Positions 13,250-25,272 are shown, counted from the first letter of the stretch. The stretch: 64,000 nt of DNA from Pyrocephalus nanus (GCA_038380795.1 CM076279.1:8881001-8945000), one strand, 5' to 3'. A program made the numbers and translations. The notes: generated by a model not told the origin, from the sequence alone.

Positions 13250-14690
13250 TGGCTGAGTTTGTACCCACACAAGGTAACTGTGTGAGCCTCATAAATCCCA
13301 GCAGTGTTTATGTAGCAGCCCAGTTTCCTCAGCAAAGGCAAAACCGCCAGGTCCCAGCAGCAGTGAAGAGAAGGGCTTGTGCTGGCTGGGGGCAGTCTCG
13401 GAAAGCACTTTGCACCCCAAATGTCAGCAGAGATGGGGCTCAAGCACCAGCCCTGCTTTGCTTTTGGGATGCTGAGCCAGCATCTCTGCTGTTTTCAGGC
13501 AGGAGGAATTTCTGACAAAGGCAGTGGATGAGGCAGCCCTGCAGGCGGCACGAGAGGGTGTGTGATCACAGCGGACACGCAGCCCTCGCCACGGCACACA
13601 GGGACCCTTCTGACCTCTGTCCCCCTCCCTCGTGTGTGCTCAGGGGTTGGAGGTGCAGGGGTGATGGGCAGAGCACCCTGAGCCCCAGGTTGTGCCCCAA
13701 AGTGCAGAGGGGCTGATGTGGGGTGTCCCAGCGTGCAGCTGGAATCACATCTGCCTGTGCTCACAAAACCCCTTCGGATGGGACCTCTGGAGCACTGACT
13801 GGCAATTCCTCACCCTCTGGACAACACAAGGAGCTGTTCCTGCACAGGCAGGGGCTGTTGTTCACAGTGTGTGACTCCCAGGTACCACAGCCCTGGTTAG
13901 TGTTGGGGCAGCCATCACTGCTCTCTTTCATTATATTCCTGAAAAGATATGTGGGATCAAAGTGATGGTGTTTGCAAGTGGAGCACCCACCCATCACATC
14001 TCTGTCCCCCCACCAAAGACAGGGAACGATTTCCTCAAGTGTAGGTCTTGAGTTCAGTGGGTTTGGTGCTGTTCTGCCTTTTAGAGGGAGGGGGAGGCTG
14101 GTGAGAGATGGCTGGAGATGCTGAGTGAAATCCCTCTCACCTGTTTGGGACACACACCTCCATCAGCAGCAGTGCAAACACGCTCCAGAGGTGTCTGTCT
14201 CCTGCCACTGCCTGCAGAGAGAGCCTCAGGGACTGGCTTAGGCTCACAAGGACACTTAGGAAAGAAAATCGAAATTAAATAAAGGTTTATGGATTAAATT
14301 CCTTGGGAGGAGGTTCCTACAAGGAATTCAGTTTACTGTCATTCATTTAAGGAGAGCTGAACTGAGTCATGGTCGTTTTAATTCTGCTAAAAATGGTACA
14401 AAGAAGTTAAATGTGACTTATCTTAATCCACTAGAAAAATCAATTCAGATTAATTTTCTTGAGTGTCTTGCATAGTTTGCCTTTGATTTTGCACATGTTA
14501 ATTAGTTTTATTGTGGGTGGCTGAAATCTAGCATGACCACAGCTTCCCTCACTCACAGAAAATGCTCCTGTGGCTGATTTAAATACAAGGTAAAATATTG
14601 GGTACCCAGGATGGAGAATGATCCTGGACAGTTCCTGTGAATTGCACAGGATCACTCTGGTTATCAGGGCCCTCTGGTCAGAAAAGGGAT
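13250..14690. other. Unique non-coding DNA; AT-rich half may be conserved
   Basis: No gene is recognised. From about 14260 to 14530 the sequence becomes AT-rich, with several TAAT/ATTA homeodomain-like cores and no repeat character. That is the usual look of a vertebrate conserved non-coding element, but conservation cannot be judged from one sequence. Confidence 0.35.
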
Positions 14691-14696
14691 AACTGG

Positions 14697-14842
14697 GGCA
14701 AGCTACTCAGGGTCATGTCCAGTTGGGTTTGAATATCTCCAGGAATGGAGACTCCAAAACCTCTCTGGGGAAACTTTTCCAATATTTGACCACCCTCACA
14801 GCAAAAAAAAAAAAAGGGTTTCTTTTATGTTTCAATCCCACT
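14697..14842 (-). mobile_element. CR1 LINE internal fragment
   Basis: On the minus strand this matches the well-known CR1 stretch before the 3' end. The plus strand shows CAGGGTCATGTCCAGTTGGG, then TTTGAATATCTCCAGGAATGGAGACTCC, then ACCTCTCTGGGG and CACCCTCACAGC. An A13 run at 14803-14815 interrupts it. Both ends are missing, so this is a fragment of a larger, older insertion. The exon-like segment that follows may partly derive from it. Confidence 0.75.
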
Positions 14843-14867
14843 CTTTTCTATTTTTCTATTTCCTCAG

Positions 14868-15015
14868 GGAAGTGATGCAGAGCTGGAGACAACCAAAAAG
14901 AGACCAGCACTGCAGGGGTACAGCTACAACAGAGGGGACTGCTGTAAGAGATGTGTTCTGGGAACCCAGAGTGACCTTTGCAGCCTCCCTGCACTGAGGG
15001 CCAGGACAGAAATAG
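14868..15015 (+). other. Candidate exon A (splice-flanked, open frame)
   Basis: A long pyrimidine tract (CTCTTTTCTATTTTTCTATT) ends in TCCTCAG at 14867, and 148 bp later a GTGAG donor follows GAAATAG. The segment is open in one frame (starting GSDAELETTKKRP) for about 49 codons. I do not recognise the peptide. It lies directly beside a CR1 fragment, so it may be an exonised repeat flank, part of a non-coding RNA, or chance. See also the segments at 15139, 16344 and 18267 on the same strand. Confidence 0.2.
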
Positions 15016-15138
15016 GTGAGAAAAGCTGAGAAAATTCCCTGTATACACCAGTATTCTTCAGCACGATGGGTTAAACTGTGAGCACAAACCAGTGGAGCTG
15101 CAGGCACTGCTGAGGAACTAAACATTTCCACTCTCCAG

Positions 15139-15186
15139 AAGTCAGCAGAGCCAGGAGAAAGAGAAAAAGAGGCTCTTGCAGAGCAG
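15139..15186 (+). other. Candidate exon B (48 bp, splice-flanked)
   Basis: CATTTCCACTCTCCAG precedes a 48-bp segment ending in GAGCAG|GTGAGT, a near-consensus donor. The length is a multiple of three and the segment is open, reading KSAEPGEREKEALAEQ in one frame. The gap to candidate exon A would be only 123 bp. No family is recognised. The donor is good, but such pairs occur by chance in a window this size. Confidence 0.2.
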
Positions 15187-15691
15187 GTGAGTCCATCATC
15201 ACTTCGTTCTGCAAGTGGGGAAACTGAGGCAGGAGTTGGAGACACCATTTGCCAGCAGTTACCTGGCAGGGAAATGCATCCAGGTGGCAGGTCCCTGCTC
15301 AGCACGGGGCCAAGTGCAGTGAGTGCCAAGCATTGCCTTTATCCCATTGCCTTTACTTCCAGCCTTGGGTCTGTGATGGATAAACGCTTATTGTGCTCTG
15401 TACAAAACAAAACCAGAAGTGGCAGGGCTGGGTTAGAGGGAAAGAAAAGGCACCAAGGCATGGGAATCTGTGCATGGTTCTTCTAATGCTCACCAAAGGC
15501 TTGGTCAAAAGCCAGATTTTAATTTTTTAATGATAGTTTTCCTGGAGAGAAAAATATTGACAAAACTCCGAAAAAGGCCAAACCAAAGCCTCTGGCTGGT
15601 GAAATCCTAAATGTTTTAAGTTTATTTGCATTAAATCTCTCTAAAAGTCTGCGACATGGAAAAAGAATTCTGCTTTCTTATGACCCAATAA

Positions 15692-15760
15692 GTCATGGAA
15701 TCATTAAGGTTGGAAAAGACCTCCAAGACCATCAAGTCCAAGAATTAGTGTTCCATAAAA
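15692..15760 (-). mobile_element. CR1 LINE 3'-end remnant
   Basis: The plus strand reads ATGGAATCATTAAGGTTGGA, then AAAGACCTCCAAGACCATCAAGTCCAA, the reverse complement of a CR1 3' end (GGAGGTCTTTTCCAACCTTAATGATTCCAT). It belongs to the 'TTTTCCAACCTTAATGATT' type, like the remnants at 3.66 and 52.0 kb. It is strongly 5'-truncated: similarity fades after about 70 bp. Confidence 0.85.
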
Positions 15761-16343
15761 TGGTCCAACAAGGTCCAGTGTCTCGGAGATGAAGCTGGAC
15801 AGTCACATCTGGAGAGGGGACACCCATTTGTGTAGTGAGGGCAGTAACAACCAGGTCCCCTTCGCAGCTCTGGGGTGGCTTCTCCCCTGCCAAAGGCCAG
15901 GAAATGAGGGGATGTGTAGCTCAAGGAAAAGTTGCTGTGGTGATGGGTGTGTAACAGCTGGTGCCTAGAGAGGCTGTTTAGTCTGTGTTATGAGAAATGC
16001 CAAATTACACAATTAAATCAGTCCCTGTTGGTTTTAAGCCTTATGGATCTGTATTCCTAAGGGTGCACTGATGGATTTACTGCCATTCCTCTCGTGCTCA
16101 TTTACAAGAGTGTTTTGTTCCAAGACACTGACTGGAGTGAAGGGGCTGTAAATCCCATCCGGGGATCAGCCCTGGCAGAACAGGATCTGATGCTATAGGG
16201 TGTCCAAAGGGGACATTGTGGCTGAAGCAGAGACTTCCCACTGGCTGGAGACTGGAAATGAGGATATGAGAAGAACTGAGGCTTCAGTGAGCCTTCAGCA
16301 AGCCCAGGCACAGGATAGAGCATTGCTTTTCCTCTCTTTGCAG

Positions 16344-16727
16344 ATTGAAGTTTCCTTTCTCCTGGCAAGGTGCTGCACCCACACCTGGAACATCCCTGGC
16401 TATGTCCATGCCTGCACTTGTCCTGCCAGAAATGAGATTTCATGTAGGGGAGATGTGCTTCCAGTTCACCCTGACAGGGGCAAAAATGAGAAACAGCCAC
16501 AAAACTTCTTTGTTTGAGCTGTTGCAGACGTGGGACCAGCCATGGACCCAACTCCCACCTTCAGCTGCCAAACCAGCTCCCGTGTCCAGGCTCAGTCCTG
16601 CTTCCTCTTCACCCCCAGCATGGCCCCACCAAATTCCACTTCCCAGCAGCGGTGTGGGGGTGCTCCAGGCTTCAGGGAGAGGGGTCATGGTGGTGGCACT
16701 GTGTGTCCTTATGCCCCAGTGCCACAG
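16344..16727 (+). other. Candidate exon C (384 bp, splice-flanked, open)
   Basis: The sequence GCTTTTCCTCTCTTTGCAG gives a strong acceptor at 16343, and GCCACAG|GTAAGG gives a good donor 384 bp later. One frame stays open through the whole segment (about 128 codons, starting LKFPFSWQGAAPTPG) and closes only at the TAA inside the donor. The peptide is Pro/Ser-rich with no recognised domain. It could be an exon of a non-coding RNA or of a lineage-specific gene, or a chance frame. Confidence 0.22.
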
Positions 16728-17039
16728 GTAAGGGCAGAGCTGCTGAAACCTCCACCCAAAGCTGGCTCTGCTGCTCAGCTCAGCTCTCATTTGAGCTTGG
16801 CAGCCCGTGCCTGGGAGTTACATATTTTATCCCCAAGCTGTTCCATCCCCAGGCTGTGTTCAGGGATTGCCATGCAAATAAGCCCACTGCTGCCTGAGAC
16901 TGTGATAATTAAAACTGAAGTTGTAAAACAAGCAGCATCAATTTTTGGTGCACGTCCCCAGCAACACGCGGTGATTGCACTGAGTTAGGAGATGTTTCCA
17001 GCCATGCAGCAAACTCTAAATAGCCTGGAGAGAATACAC

Positions 17040-17335
17040 GGGAATTTAGCTTGTGCAGCAATTTCAGATGTCAAAACAAGTTTCCTTGTTAATATGAAAC
17101 TATTTGGACTTTGCATTTTTAATTAAAGCTTTTAATTATCCGACTGTATTTTATTAGCTTTTATGAAGGCAGCTGCTTTAAGCGCTAGAAGCCAAATCTG
17201 TGCTCTGAAGCGCTATTTGTCCGAGACAGGGTTTCAGATGCAAACAGCCCTCATTGTGAGTAAATGGGGTTGTTTAATTTAAACTGGAGTTTACTGTCCC
17301 AGCTTGATTGCAACTCTTTTATGGCAGAGACAATA
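17040..17335. promoter_or_regulatory. Candidate conserved non-coding element
   Basis: The block is AT-rich and unique, with clustered homeodomain-like cores: TTTTTAATTAAAGCTTTTAATTA near 17120, ATTTTATTAGC, and TTGTTTAATTTAAAC. It also has two GCGCTA/AGCGCT motifs around 17180-17215 (AAGCGCTAGAAG and GAAGCGCTATTT). It holds no repeat and no credible frame. Dense TAAT motifs in non-repetitive DNA are typical of developmental enhancers, but this is a judgement from appearance only. Confidence 0.25.
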
Positions 17336-18266
17336 AACAGCCTTGGTGGGAGCATTCGTGCTCCCATGGCTGGGAGGGGATGCTGTGCCCGTCAGCCCAT
17401 CCGGGGGTGAGCATCAACCACCCCTAGAGAGGGTTTCTCTGCCCACCTCACCTCCCTTCTCATGTTGTTTCGTCTCTAAGCCCTAGGAGGTTCAGAGTGG
17501 AAGCCTCTTGCACCCTTGTGATGGGTTTTGAGGTGCTGAGGCCCCAGAGCTGGTGCTGCTGGTGGATCCCTGCAGAGCAGCACAGTTGTCTTCTCCAGTG
17601 CAGGGGCTCAGGGGGACTCTGGGCTCTGGTTTGGAAGAGGTCAGGCTTCAGAGCTGTTCTCCCATGCCTGCTCTGTAATACTGTGATCACAGACTGTGCT
17701 GTGATCAAGCACTTTTGATCCTGTTCATCTCGTGGATTACTTATTAATTTGGATCATGTTATTTACAGCTGCAGGGTGTCCTGTTTTGTTTTACAACATG
17801 GCAATAGTTGAACAGATTATAGAAGCCTCTATGTCCTGCCTGTGCAGGAGAGCAGGCCAGGAACAGAATTCATGACTACCACTGCAAGGGGAGAGCTGAC
17901 AATCAGAACAGGATCCTAGTTGGAGCCCTGCGCTGAGCTCAGCGCTCTGGTTCAAGACCTTATTCTTCATCATTGTCAAAAATCAGCAAAATGTTCTAAA
18001 TCATCTCTAATTTTCTGAGAAGAAAGGCAAAGCAGGCAGCTTTTTGAGCAGTGATGCTCAAAGTCCAGAGCTGCTGGGAGCTGGCAGGGTCAGGGGCTGA
18101 GGGGATGATGGCTGTGCTCGAAGCTGAAAGGGCAGCTCCGGACCCCGTGTGTGCGTTCCTGTGTGAGAGGACGGAGCAGAAACCTTGGTGCTGGGCAGGA
18201 CTGTTCTCTCCAGACCTCTAGTAGCTGCTGGTGATGAACTTTCTTCTGTCCTCTTTTGTGTTTCAG

Positions 18267-19442
18267 GGGAGCTTAAGCTGGGATTGGTACAGGTGGAATG
18301 TTGTTCAAAGGAGATGTCACTCCTCAGCACAGTGAAGGGGCCAAAGGACAGCGATGAGGACGCTGTGCATTGACACATCTGCTGGTCTGTGTGTGGGCTG
18401 GAAGAGCAATGAACTGAATGTCTTGTGGCTCACCTTGGACCAGTGCCTGTGCTGACAGTCTGTGCCTGTGGAGTGCTGCAGTGCAGGTGACAGAGGGATT
18501 CCTCCAGTGGAAGGATTCAGAAGGATCTCCATTTACCCCATCCCCAGGGAAGGCTGCTGTTTGCCCTGGGGGAGATGTTTTTTCTCTGATGATAATATCT
18601 ATGTCCAGCACTGACACCCAGGCAGGGTCATGTCCCAGGACACCTCTGGATGGAAATGACAGCGATGGGGATCATGTCCAGCTGGCAGGTGACACATGTA
18701 GACACAGTGACAGAGCACAGGGGCTTGGCTGGGCTGGGATTAGGGCAGACAGCAGCTTCAAAAATCGTGTAATCTGATTTCTGGTCAAAGTCCAGTTGTC
18801 TGGACCTTATCAGGGACTCCGTCTGACAGCTCTGCTGTGGCTGGATGAGTCCTCATTAGGACAACATCAGGCATCATTTGATGTCATTTCATTCATCCTT
18901 CCTTTTCCCTGCCTGGTCTGAGCCTGCTGTGGACACTGAAACTCAACCAGCCCTTCTCTAGCATGGGACTGGACAGAGCTGGCGAGGGGAGTGTGCAGCA
19001 GATGCTCCCCCAGCTGGGTGGGAAAGGGGGGAAATGTCTTTTTGTTGTGCCAGTCTCTTCACTGGACAGTGGGACTGCAAAAGGGAGAAGACTGAAGGGA
19101 GAAATGGGAAAGCTGATGAACTTGAGAAATGGATGCAAGGAAGGAGTCAAAGTGGAGCTGGGTGGGAACAGGCTTGTTGTCACTTAATAAAGGTGTTCCT
19201 GCTGCTGACAGTGTCACCCAAGGGAGTGAGGAGCTGCTGACAGGATATCCAAAGTGCTTAACTGGGCTAGTGCTTAACTGGGAGAATGGACAGCCCTGGC
19301 TCTGCTGGAGCTGGGATGGGAGCTGGGGAGTTACCAGTCTGCCTTGTTTGTCCACAGCATGAGGATAAAGTGCAGATGTACTGCTCTGGAAGTGTGTTAA
19401 AAACATTCAGGAACACGTGATGGTTCAATGAAATAAAGCATT
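18267..19442 (+). other. Candidate terminal exon D with poly(A) signal
   Basis: CTTCTGTCCTCTTTTGTGTTTCAG makes a very good acceptor at 18266. The frame after it reads ELKLGLVQVECCSKEMS, ends in an acidic KGPKDSDEDAVH and stops with TGA at 18371-18373. No donor is needed if this is a last exon: AATAAA at 19432-19437 is followed after five bases by A14. That spacing is too short for normal cleavage (usually 10-30 nt), so the A-run is either genomic or the mark of an old retroposed transcript. The protein is not recognised. Confidence 0.2.
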
Positions 19443-19471
19443 AAAAAAAAAAAAAAGAAATAACAGTCTTG

Positions 19472-19493
19472 CCTCGAAACTATTGTTTCGAGG
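19472..19493. other. Perfect 9-bp hairpin with 4-nt loop
   Basis: CCTCGAAAC and GTTTCGAGG are exact inverted copies around a TATT loop. The site lies 15 bp after the A14 run at 19443-19456. It has two CpG/TCGA sites in otherwise CpG-poor DNA. No known RNA family is recognised and the stem is too short for a microRNA precursor. Confidence 0.6.
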
Positions 19494-19499
19494 GTCTTA

Positions 19500-22400
19500 A
19501 TTGTTCACAAAAGTTGGAAGTGATGAACAAATGTGTCCAGTTCCACTTCAGATGTTAGAGCTGAGTCAGAAAAAAGTACCAGGCAAGCCTGAATTGTGAG
19601 CAGTCAGCAGTGAGTCTGTTGCTGTGCGAAGGTCTCTGTCAGGAGGAAGAAATGAGGAGCAAGAAAGAAGTGGAGTGTTGGGTGTTTGCTGCAGAGCAGA
19701 GCATGTCAGGATGGGGAACACAGCTGTGGCTACTCCCTGGATGTCCCCAGGACATCCAGGGGTGAAAGATCCTTTTATCTTGGTCCTCTCTGCTCCCAAG
19801 GGTTCAAACAAATGTGTGACAGCCCTGCCTTGTGCTTGGCCTGGGTGTGCTGTAGCACCAACTGTTGTAGCCTGGTCCTGCCTGGTTCCCAGTGCTGTTG
19901 TCTGGGAAACTCCTGCATCAAAGCTGCTCTAGGACAGGGCAGCATCTCACCCCAGCAGCACCGAGGCTGGCAAGGAGGCCCCAGGACTTCCAATTCCCTT
20001 GCCAACAAGTAGTTGTGTCCCAACATCCAACCATGGGTTTTCCTTCACCCTTTAACTACCCTTTTTTTGGTTTTCTTCCCCCTTGGGATCTTTAAGGGGA
20101 GGTTTCCAGAAAAAGATGCAGTGTTCTGTGTCAGTACCCAGCCCTGCTGCAGCCTCCCAAGAGCTCGTAATGATGAAGATTTAATGCAAATTGAATGGGC
20201 TTTTCATCTTAGCAGAAAAGTATTTACAGCCCATTAAGTAGATGGGAAAACTGGTCATTTTTTTTTTGGAGGGGAGCAGACAAAAAAAAAAAAAAAAAAA
20301 AGTAGTGCTGTGTAAAACGTGGCCACAAAAGGCTCTTACTTGAGAAGTTTAGCCTGAGAAATTTACCAGCTTTAGGGATGGAAAACTCATCATTTATATT
20401 TAAAAATATATCACTTTTAATTATGCAGCCAACTTCAGCTTTACTCATTAGCTACTTACACTGCTCTGCCAAGTTACACAGTGGTGAACTGGCTGGAATA
20501 TTTTATATGGCATTCTGTCCTGGATCAGAAAAGTCAGCATATGGCTCCATCAGCCTTTGTTTTCTTCGGTCAGAGGGTAGGGAAATGAAGGCATTAAAAA
20601 GGAGAAAAGCTGGAAAATAGGACAGGAGGAGGAAGGTGAGTGCCTGGGAATGCACTGATGCATATGTTTGGGATGACCAGCTCCACGTGGGTGCCTCTGG
20701 ATCTGCAGCTCCCTGAGGGGGTGTCTGCTCCAAGGCCACGTTCCAGGGCTGATGGTGAGGTACCAGAGACAGGAGCATCCTGGGTGAGGGGGCTCCAAAT
20801 TACCTATATGAGGTCTGACCCCTCTTCTTCACCCGGGTCACATCCACATCTCCTCCCAACATGTGCTTACACCACCTTCAAATGCCTCTGATAAGGCCCT
20901 GGCTCGCTGCTGGGATGGCTGATTTCTGCACCTAATCACTCTCACTTCTGAGACAGTTCTTCTTAATGCCTTCCCTGAAATATTTCCATTTGCAGCTTCA
21001 GCTCTCCTTGTTTTACTGTTTCCAGATCATTTGAATAATCCCCCTTTCTCCTTTGATGGTATTTCCCTGGAGGTATTTATAGCATTATCACACTCCCCAT
21101 TTAATCTCCTTCCTTACAGGCCATATAAAATTAAATTCCCCATCTCCTCTCCTTTGCCTGCTGTGCCCCCTCAGCTTTGTGTGTTTGTGGCAGCTTGGTT
21201 TGAGGTGTCTCCAGTTTGGGGTGACCCCTCTGACCCCCCAGGGTGGCTGAGAACAGCCTGCCCTGGTGCCTCAGTGCTGGGCTGTGCAGCTCCTGGGGGT
21301 CAGTGCAGTCCCTTGGAGGGTTTGCACAGGACCCCATGGAGTTCAGAGCATCTGCCAACATTGCCCCAGCTCAGCAGAGCTTTGCTGGGAAGCCCAGGGT
21401 GGTCTCAGGAGTGTCTGTGTTGTTTTGAATATGTTTGGATGACCCTGAAATGTGTCTGGTGTGCCAAGGGCAGCAGAGGGGGACAGAGCACCCCAGCTCG
21501 CTGGATTGGCAGGAAACTGGGGGGTGTGATGGGTCCTGCTTGTTGTGCCAGCCAGGGGAAAGTGGAGAGGGTCTTCCTTTCAAATTTGGGGTATTTTCTG
21601 AGCACAAAACCCCCAGAAATCTGAGCTGCTCTGAGCATGGGGGGACAGTGGAAGGGTACCCTGCACCTCCACACAAACAAAATGCAGCCAAATACCTACC
21701 CACCCTACCTGTGGAAAAGATCAAAGAGAGCATAAAGAGTTCCAAAGGTGACTCTTTGGTCTCCTCCTCCATCCTTTTCACTTGGCAGTTGCTCATTCCC
21801 CCCTCTCTCCCTGTCCCTCTCAATGCACTCACCCTGAGCTGGCTGCAGCCCCAGCCCCTGTGGGTGGGGAGCAGGGGGTGTTAGGGGGGCTTTGCACCGG
21901 TGGGAAGTTTTAAATTGAAGCTCTTTCTCAGGGGCAAACGACATCTCTGGAAACACAAAAGCCCTGCAGGAAAAGTCTGCCCTATATTTTTTTTGCATTA
22001 TGGAAGAAAAATTAAAAAAAAAAAAAAAAAAATCAGTGAAAGTGGAGACTCATTGATGTTTTCAGAACTTGCCCCAAAGAAGGGAGACTTCCACTGTTTT
22101 TCTCCACCTCCAGCCTCCCAGGCCAAGCTGGATGGCTGCACAGAGTTGCTGGATGTCTGCAGACCTGAGTTAGAGGGATGTGGCTTTGCCTGCACCTGGA
22201 TGGACATGATCCCCCTCAGTGGGTAAATTTATTGGGGAGAGGGAAACTAAACCTTTGAAATGCTTGTATCTAATCAGCAGCTTTGGGAAGATACCAACCC
22301 TGGCAGTGTGATGCTGGCAGATAGGAGGCTCCAAAACCCAGGCTGGGGGATATGGGTAGATGAACAAAACTTTTCCTCTTGAATGTGAAATATTCCCTTC

Positions 22401-24780
22401 AAATACAAAAGACTCTTTTCCCTCCCCACTTTCTGGTGAAGAAATTGGAAACGGGAACCTGAGGACTCGGTCCAGTGTTAAGGTGCAAACTGAAGGTTCC
22501 TGCTGAAACAGAGACAGGAGAGTTTGTGGCTCCCATGGCCGTGTTTTGGGTGGGAGTGCCTGGTTTTGTAGCACATGTCCCTGTTGCTGTGGCTGTATTT
22601 TTCCCCCACTGGAAGCAGCAGTGGCCACGCACACAGGCAGGGCTGCCCTGGCACCAGTGTCTGTCTGCAGGACAGCTCTGCCTCATATTTCTTTCTGGCT
22701 CATAGCACCCAACACCTTGTGTCCCCCAGCAAACTGGAATGAATGGGTGAAGTTCACAGTAGCATCATTGTTTTGTGGGTGTGGGATGCTGGAACCAGCC
22801 CTCCCTTCCCAGTTACTTAACTGGCAAGAAATCAAGGGACGCTCGGAGCAAAAAGAAAAAAAAAAACACCTAAAAAACCCAACAAACCCCTAAAACCCTC
22901 AAGACTTATGTCAAACCTTAAGTCATACGACAGAGCAGTAAATAATGGATCTAGTGACCTAGACCTCCAAATATTTACATTCCCCTGGCTTGGCTGATGG
23001 CAGGGGTTCCTCTTACCACGTCTCACCTAATTAGCAGCGGGCTGCAAGAATCCAGCGCTGGGTTCTGGTTTCTTTTTCACCTCGTTTGTAACGTGTGCCG
23101 CTCTCTGCTGTGCCACGGAGCTTGCACATGGGTACAAGTCAGCAATAACACGTGGGGAAGGTGTGTGGGGACACTGGGGACTGGCAGGACTCAAGTGCAC
23201 CGGTGGCTCTGGGGCTGGGAACAAGTTCCAGCAGCCACCCAAGGAGGTGGTGGTGGCTCTGATCCCCTTTGGTCTCGATTGTAAAACCTGTCTGAGGGCT
23301 GCCAGAGATACAAAGCTCACAGGGGGCTGTGAACTCCCTGATTTTAGGGCTCTCCCACCACAGGGGCTCAGCTGTGCTCCTGATAAAATGTTGGCTGTGC
23401 CAGTGCCTGGGAACAGCTCCCTGTCCCTGCTCTGCCCTCATCCGTGCCCAGGCGTGGTTTGGGAGGGTGTTGGTTGGCAAGGGACAAAACCTGTGGTCAG
23501 GAATGTCATTAACAATCAAACTCTACAGATTGCAAGTTCGTGTTCAGGCCTGTGTGTCCTGGCTTGGTGCAGAGGGAACTTGCTGAGAGCAGGACCATTT
23601 AGAGCAGAAACGGGAACGTGTGGCTGGAGACACGCAGAGCTTAGATGAGCAAGAAGGAAAAAAGGATAAAAAACCCTGGCAAAAAAACCTAGCTGATGAA
23701 GTCAGTGTGGTGAGGGGACAGAGGATGTCCAAGCCAGCTCCAGTCCCTGCGTGGGGCTCTCCATGTGGTGATATCTCCCTATGATCACAGCAGGGACACC
23801 CGTGGGGAAGGGACCTGAATCCCTGACACTGCCGATGTGGCAGCACAGAAGGAAAGGCAGAGCCAGCACTGGGTCAGGACACCCGTGCAGTGGGAACATT
23901 TCTTCGTTTTGAAAAATTCAACTTAAAACTCCCCCTTTGCTGGAAGCCTAACTGTATTCCTCAAAGAGATTTTGGAACAAATAGTTCGGAAATAGTTGTG
24001 TGATTAAATCTTTAACATGACCGACGATGGCAGCTTGGGAAAAAAGATTAAGTCATCTTTACACCAACAAACAAGTTGTTTTGTAACACAAGCCCTCCAG
24101 GTAGGAAATGCCGAAGCAGGATAGAGGAATTTCTTTGGGTTTTGGTGTTTTTTTTCTTTTCGTGGCATATCCTTACCCCCTTTCACCTACGTCTGTGCCC
24201 CAGGCAGTGCACCAGAAACCTTCCTACCCGAATGATGGGCGGGAAATGAGGTGTTAAAGTACTTAACACTAAGGTAAATGGGTTTCCGTTGTTCTATAAA
24301 ATCACAGTTTACTCTCTGTAATTGCAAACACTTTCACTGGGCACAAGAAGCAGCTGGGAGCAGACCCTCCCTTTCCATTGCGCAGAAATGGAACTCTGTG
24401 GCTTTGTCATTGTGTTTTGGTGCCCAGCTGAGGTTCATCAGTGGTCTGCAGATCCCAGCTGAGCAGCTCTCACAGCCCACTCCTTCCTATCCAGAGGCTG
24501 CCTGGCTCAGGAAATGCAAACTGTGAATATTTGGATCTGAGGGGACTCCTCTTCCCTGCCTGTTCCCAGCCTCTGCATGAGATATGAGGATCCATCAGAG
24601 CCTGAGTGCCTTCAGGGCAGTCTGGAAATCAACCCTCAGTGACTCCAGGCTGGGGTGCAGGGCTTTGGCTCCGTGAGGTGCAGTTTGGTGAAGGATAGAG
24701 AGGGACTCAGGGGCTCCCAAACAGAGCCAGAGGTTGGGGAAGGTTGTTAGATGACAGCTGCTTGTCCTGAGCTCTTGATG
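19500..24780. other. Non-coding stretch, homopolymer runs only
   Basis: No gene is recognised; frames reach about 197 codons but overlap on both strands and resemble no family. Simple-sequence content is an A20 run at 20282-20301, with a short T-run about 15 bp before it, and an A19 run at 22014-22032. No clear CR1 or LTR could be recognised by eye. Confidence 0.5.
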
Positions 24781-24879
24781 TGCCTTAAATGCTCCGAAGC
24801 CCGTTTAAAAACCATCTTGCTTTGTTGATTAGACCTTTTTACCCAGCAGATGCAGCTACTTTCACAGCCCCACTCTCAC

Positions 24880-25272
24880 CAAGTCGTCGATCAGATCCGT
24901 CTCATCTCCATCCATCGGTCGCTTCACCTCCAGCAACGCTGCTCAGGGAGAGCAGGACATGGAGCATCCCTTGGAGCACCACGCCACCCTGTCCCAGCTG
25001 CAGCGTTGACAGGGACAGTCATCTGTCTTTGTCGTGTCCTTTCTGCTGCCGCCCAGCTGGTCTTGTGCCTGTTCCGCAGCAGGGACGGACTGAGCCTGCC
25101 TTGTGCAGCTGGAAAACCGCAGCTGGGGTCTGCCAGCAGCTGGGAGCTGGCACAGACCCCGGGCAGGGAGGGTGGCTGCGGCACGGAGGGGCTTGGTACC
25201 CGGGCAAACACGTGAGGTGGGATGTGCCGATGTGACCCCACCGTGAGGCTCTGCTGGTGCCTTCACACGCGG
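24880..25272. other. CpG-rich patch (CpG-island candidate)
   Basis: I count about 22-23 CpG sites in roughly 390 bp at near 58-60% GC, an observed/expected ratio around 0.65-0.7 against a CpG-poor background. It begins with GTCGTCGATCAGATCCGTC. An open plus-strand frame of 148 codons (24789-25235) crosses it but resembles no known protein. The patch ends just before a long T/G tract. It might be an orphan CpG island, promoter or enhancer of an uncharacterised transcript. Confidence 0.4.

Noticed and set aside
24789..25235. 148-codon plus-strand frame in the second CpG-rich patch
   Set aside because: Cys/Pro/Ser-rich with no known motif. The opposite strand also has three frames of 91-107 codons, as expected in stop-poor GC-rich DNA.
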